In this document: piece after piece, positions 61,081 to 64,000 of the stretch
How the letters are laid out: the number at the start of each line of letters is the position of its first letter
How positions within the stretch are numbered: the first letter of the stretch is position 1
Origin: Micromonospora cabrerizensis
Lineage (GTDB): Bacteria; Actinomycetota; Actinomycetes; Mycobacteriales; Micromonosporaceae
Direction of reading: 5' to 3'
DNA: 64,000 bases
NCBI RefSeq assembly: GCF_022230955.1
Contig: NZ_JAKKFI010000058.1
Span: 78,541-142,540, forward strand
The notes under the pieces: generated by a model
The model's input: only the letters and a program-made list of their open reading frames with translations
Told to the model about the DNA's origin: nothing
Databases searched by the model: none
Made by a program: the position numbers and the translations under genes

Positions 61081-64000
61081 TCAGAGCCGCCAGCTCAGCG
61101 GCTCGGGCGGCAGGTAGCGGCAGGTGCTGCCGGTCGAGACGGACTCGCGCAGGTGGCCGGCGAGGGCCGGGTGCCGCCCGTCGAGCTTGCGCAGCGTGTC
61201 CCGGATCCGCGCGGTCACCGTCTTGCGGGCCCGCTCGGCCTCGTCGCCCAGGCGGCGGCTCCGACCGGCGAGCCCCGCGGCCGCACGCAGCTCGTCCAGC
61301 AACGCACCCCGCTCCGCGTCCAACGCGGCCACCTTCCGGTCGTCGTCCCGGGCGGCGGCCCGGTCGATCTCCTCGTCGAGGCGTGCCAGGTGCCGCCGGT
61401 AGCGGGCCTTCGCCTCGTCGTCGAGGACCGGGTCGGCGCCCATCCGCCGGGCGGCGACCAGCTCCGCCCCCGCGGCCGGGTCGAGCAGCTCCACGGCGGG
61501 CACGTCGCTCCCCGGCCGCCCGAGCAGCAGGTGCAGGTCGTGCAGGCCCTTGGCGTCGGGCAGGTGCACCACCACACCGGCGTACGCGAGTTGCCAGACC
61601 GGCCCGTCGCGTCGGAACTCGTACCCCTCGCCCGCTGGCGCGACCGCCGTGGCCTGGCCGGACGCGAAAACCTGGCCTGCCCCGGCATTGACCGGCCCGA
61701 CACGCTCGCCCGGCGCGGCACCTTCGCCCGGCGCGGCACCCTGGCCTGGCGCGGCGCCCTGGCCTGGCCCGGCGGTTGCGGCCGGCCCGGCGGCCTGACC
61801 CGGCGCGGCAAGCTGGCTGGTGGTGACGACGTGGGCGGCCACGTCGGTGGAGGTTGGTTCGCCCAGCCGGTGCAGCAGCTGCGTCATGCCGAGAGCCGCT
61901 GCCTGCTGGGCGGTGGTGGCACGCAGCGCGGCCAGTGCCTCGGCGTCGCCCGGGTTGCCCCGGCCGGCGAGGGCGTTCACGAGGCCGGTGCGGACGATCA
62001 GTGACCAGGTGCGGGCGCCCAGCCGGTCGGCGGACTCACGGGCGGCCGTGAAGCCGGCGATGGCGTCGTCCCAGCGTTGCTGGGCGACGTCGATCAGTGC
62101 CAGCCAGTGGTCGACCGGGCCGCTGACGTCGCAGCCGAAGAGCGCCACCATCCACTCTCCCCGGTGCGGGGCGAGTGCGGCCCGTGCGTCGTCGCAGCGC
62201 TGCGGGTCGGCGGACGCGGCGGCGGCCTGCGCGCGTAGTCGTAGCCAGATCGGCGACACCGGGCGCGGGTAGCGGATGTTGGCGGCCTCGATGCCGGCGG
62301 TCAGCCGGACCGCCGTCTCGACGTCGCCCCGCTCCGCTGCGGTGATCGCCCGCAGCAGCTCCTGGTAGGGGTAGTCGACCGGGGCCAGCGCGTCCAGCAG
62401 GGTGTCGGCCTCGGCGAACCGACCCTGGAGCAGCAACCGCGACCAGCGCAGGTGATGGCCCATGAACCCGAACTCGGCGTGGCTCGGGTCGGAGAAGTCG
62501 CCGAGGACGGAGAACCGCTCGTCGGCCTCGGCGAAGTCACCCCGGAAGGCCGCGATGATCCCGGCGTCGATGGTCGCTGCGATGCGGTGCCGGGTGGCGT
62601 CGCCGTGCCGGTCCACGCTGACGAAGGTGGTGAACTCCTCGTTGAAGTGCGGGTCGCCCAACTCCAGCAGCGCCACCCAGCGCAGCGAGGTGGCCCACAG
62701 CTCGGTTTCCCGGTCTCCGGTGCGGCGGGCCACGTCCCGGATCTCGGCGGTCAGCGCGGCGCGGGCCGCCGCGGTGCCCAGCCCCCAGGTGGTGTCGTGG
62801 CGGGCCCAGAGGCTGAACGTGAGCGCCTCGTCGTCCTGCCCGCGCCGGGCGATCGTCTCGGTGGCGGTGATCAGGTCGGCGACCAGCGCGCCGACCGACG
62901 CCTCGGCGTCCGGTTCGCCGATCAACTTTCGATACGCGTCGCGCACCAACTCCGCCGCGTCGATCGACTGAACGGCCTCCACCTGGCGGGCCCGGTTGAC
63001 GATCAGGGCGACGCGGGCCAGCAACACCGGATCATCGAGTGTGCGAGCCAGCACCCCCGCCTCGGCGAGCAGTGCGGCGGACTCCTCCCGGTCGGCGTGG
63101 TGATATTGCGCCTCGCCGAACTCGACCAGGATGCGGACCCGTTGCTCCCGGTCCTCGACAACCTCCAGCGCTCGGCGGAAGTGCACCGACGCCTCATCAG
63201 CGGCCAGCCGGACGAACGCGTCCCGCCCGGCGGCGACCAGCAGCGTGGCCACCCGCGCGCGGTCCAGCGCGGGCCCGGCGAGGTAGGCGTGGCGGGCGAG
63301 GTCGGCCGGGATCAGCTGATCGGTCAGCTCCCGCAGGTCATCGACCGCACGAACGACCGCGCCGTGCCGCGCCTGCCGCTCGTCCGGGGACAGCCCGTCG
63401 TAGAGGGTCTCCCGGACCAGGTCGTGAGCGAAGGCGAACCGGCCGCCACCCCGGGCGACCACCAGCCGGGCCGTCACCGCACGGTCGAGCAGCCGGTCGA
63501 CCTGCGCCACCGGGGCGGCGCCGCAGGCCGCCAGGACCTGACGGTGGAACTCGCGGCCCAGCACGGCCGCGACGGTGAGCGCCTCGACCACGGCCGGCGG
63601 CAACTGGGCCAGGCGGCGGCGCACGGCTTCCCGTACGCCGGGTGCGATCGTGCCGGCCGCGTCGTCGGCGTGCCACAGCCGGGCGGTCTGCTCGATGAAG
63701 AACGGGTTGCCCCCGGTGCGCCGGTGCACCTCGTCGACGAGGTCCGCGTCGGGTTCCCGCCCGGCGGTGCGTGCCATCAGCGCGCCCACCTCGTCGCGGG
63801 CGAGGCCGGTGAGGGTGATCGTGGTGGCCTTCGCGACCAGCGGCATCAGCAGGGGACGCAACGGGTGCTCGCCCGACTCGACCTCGGCGTCGCGGTAGGT
63901 GCCGACCAGCAACAACCGCTCGAACCAGGTGTGCTGGGCGGCGAAGCTCAGCAGCCGTAGGGAGGCCGGGTCGGCCCAGTGCAGGTCGTCGAGGACGACC
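61081..64000 (-). CDS. Large signal-transduction ATPase with TPR-like middle, 5' end outside window
   Basis: The frame runs off the window at 64000, so at least 972 residues are visible and the Walker A lies outside. A Walker B-like VVLDDLHWADPASLRLLSFA is at the edge, followed by LLLVGTYRDAEVESGEHPLR and a GGNPFFIEQTARLWHADDAA segment typical of LAL/AfsR-type ATPases. The middle is TPR-like. The C-terminus lacks a LuxR helix-turn-helix. It has a coiled region (ARYRRHLARLDEEIDRAAAR) and ends with an ARKTVTARIRDTLRKLDGRH tail found in many actinobacterial predicted ATPases. A low-complexity PGQGAAPG repeat sits at about 61690-61800. Confidence 0.9.
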   Translation of the reverse strand, partial: VVLDDLHWADPASLRLLSFAAQHTWFERLLLVGTYRDAEVESGEHPLRPLLMPLVAKATTITLTGLARDEVGALMARTAGREPDADLVDEVHRRTGGNPFFIEQTARLWHADDAAGTIAPGVREAVRRRLAQLPPAVVEALTVAAVLGREFHRQVLAACGAAPVAQVDRLLDRAVTARLVVARGGGRFAFAHDLVRETLYDGLSPDERQARHGAVVRAVDDLRELTDQLIPADLARHAYLAGPALDRARVATLLVAAGRDAFVRLAADEASVHFRRALEVVEDREQRVRILVEFGEAQYHHADREESAALLAEAGVLARTLDDPVLLARVALIVNRARQVEAVQSIDAAELVRDAYRKLIGEPDAEASVGALVADLITATETIARRGQDDEALTFSLWARHDTTWGLGTAAARAALTAEIRDVARRTGDRETELWATSLRWVALLELGDPHFNEEFTTFVSVDRHGDATRHRIAATIDAGIIAAFRGDFAEADERFSVLGDFSDPSHAEFGFMGHHLRWSRLLLQGRFAEADTLLDALAPVDYPYQELLRAITAAERGDVETAVRLTAGIEAANIRYPRPVSPIWLRLRAQAAAASADPQRCDDARAALAPHRGEWMVALFGCDVSGPVDHWLALIDVAQQRWDDAIAGFTAARESADRLGARTWSLIVRTGLVNALAGRGNPGDAEALAALRATTAQQAAALGMTQLLHRLGEPTSTDVAAHVVTTSQLAAPGQAAGPAATAGPGQGAAPGQGAAPGEGAAPGERVGPVNAGAGQVFASGQATAVAPAGEGYEFRRDGPVWQLAYAGVVVHLPDAKGLHDLHLLLGRPGSDVPAVELLDPAAGAELVAARRMGADPVLDDEAKARYRRHLARLDEEIDRAAARDDDRKVAALDAERGALLDELRAAAGLAGRSRRLGDEAERARKTVTARIRDTLRKLDGRHPALAGHLRESVSTGSTCRYLPPEPLSWRL
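61690..61800. repeat. Low-complexity repeat encoding GAAPG(Q/E) units inside the ATPase gene
   Basis: Repeats of about 18 bp encode GPGQGAAPGQGAAPGEGAAP on the minus strand and form a flexible linker between the TPR-like part and the C-terminal domain. They are variable enough to differ in copy number among strains. Confidence 0.8.

Overview
The window is high-GC DNA (roughly 70% or more by eye) with Actinobacteria-type gene content: a mec-cysO-cysM cysteine locus, a large LAL-type LuxR regulator, NarL-type two-component pairs facing ABC exporters, F420-dependent PPOX and SOUL proteins, and secreted GH12 and PL3 enzymes with TP-rich linkers. The overall flavour is Micromonosporaceae (Micromonospora or a close relative). 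This is inferred from protein style, not from a database match. I see no tRNA, rRNA, CRISPR array, prophage or transposase. It reads as ordinary chromosome with accessory enzymes and regulators.

Layout. 1-4287 (minus): partial RNase PH, an Rv1339-type metallo-phosphodiesterase, cysM, cysO, mec, a DUF2017 gene and clpS, in the same relative order as around Rv1331-Rv1340 of Mycobacterium tuberculosis. 4427-8851: a degenerate dynamin-like GTPase (minus) divergent from an 892-aa LAL regulator (plus). 8868-12082: pncB, pncA and an MFS exporter. 12083-12617: no large gene, but a short ORF with operator-like half-sites, low-complexity repeats and a terminator. 12618-25736: ctaD, an FAD monooxygenase, a secreted GH12 cellulase with a CebR/CelR-type operator, a secreted unknown, a split amidase, an aldo/keto reductase, a LigD phosphoesterase with a dead ligase domain, threonine synthase, a secreted PL3 pectate lyase and a GH15 enzyme. 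25785-41572: cupin, sulfotransferase, beta-family protein, Cys-less HesB-like protein, flavin monooxygenase, aquaporin, D,D-carboxypeptidase, two members of a small unknown family, pentapeptide-repeat protein, serine hydrolase, FG-GAP protein, PPOX protein, M15 peptidase and a DUF234 ATPase. 41668-53131: two modules in which a NarL-type kinase/regulator pair is divergent from an ABC exporter. 53162-61020: DUF1697, Tat metallo-hydrolase, a class A beta-lactamase-like protein divergent from a LysR regulator, aldo/keto reductase, GNAT, FMN reductase and a DrrAB-like exporter. 61081-64000: 3' part of a large signal-transduction ATPase.

How the parts work together. cysM, cysO and mec form the sulfur-carrier route to cysteine; CysO here carries a 39-residue repeat-built tail after its GlyGly. 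pncA and pncB form the nicotinamide-to-nicotinate mononucleotide salvage step. The GH12 and PL3 enzymes each have a LacI-type palindrome upstream, which suggests separate sugar-responsive control of cellulose and pectin attack. Many genes have a TANNNT box 5-7 nt before the start codon, so leaderless transcription appears common. Most convergent gene pairs are separated by strong hairpins.
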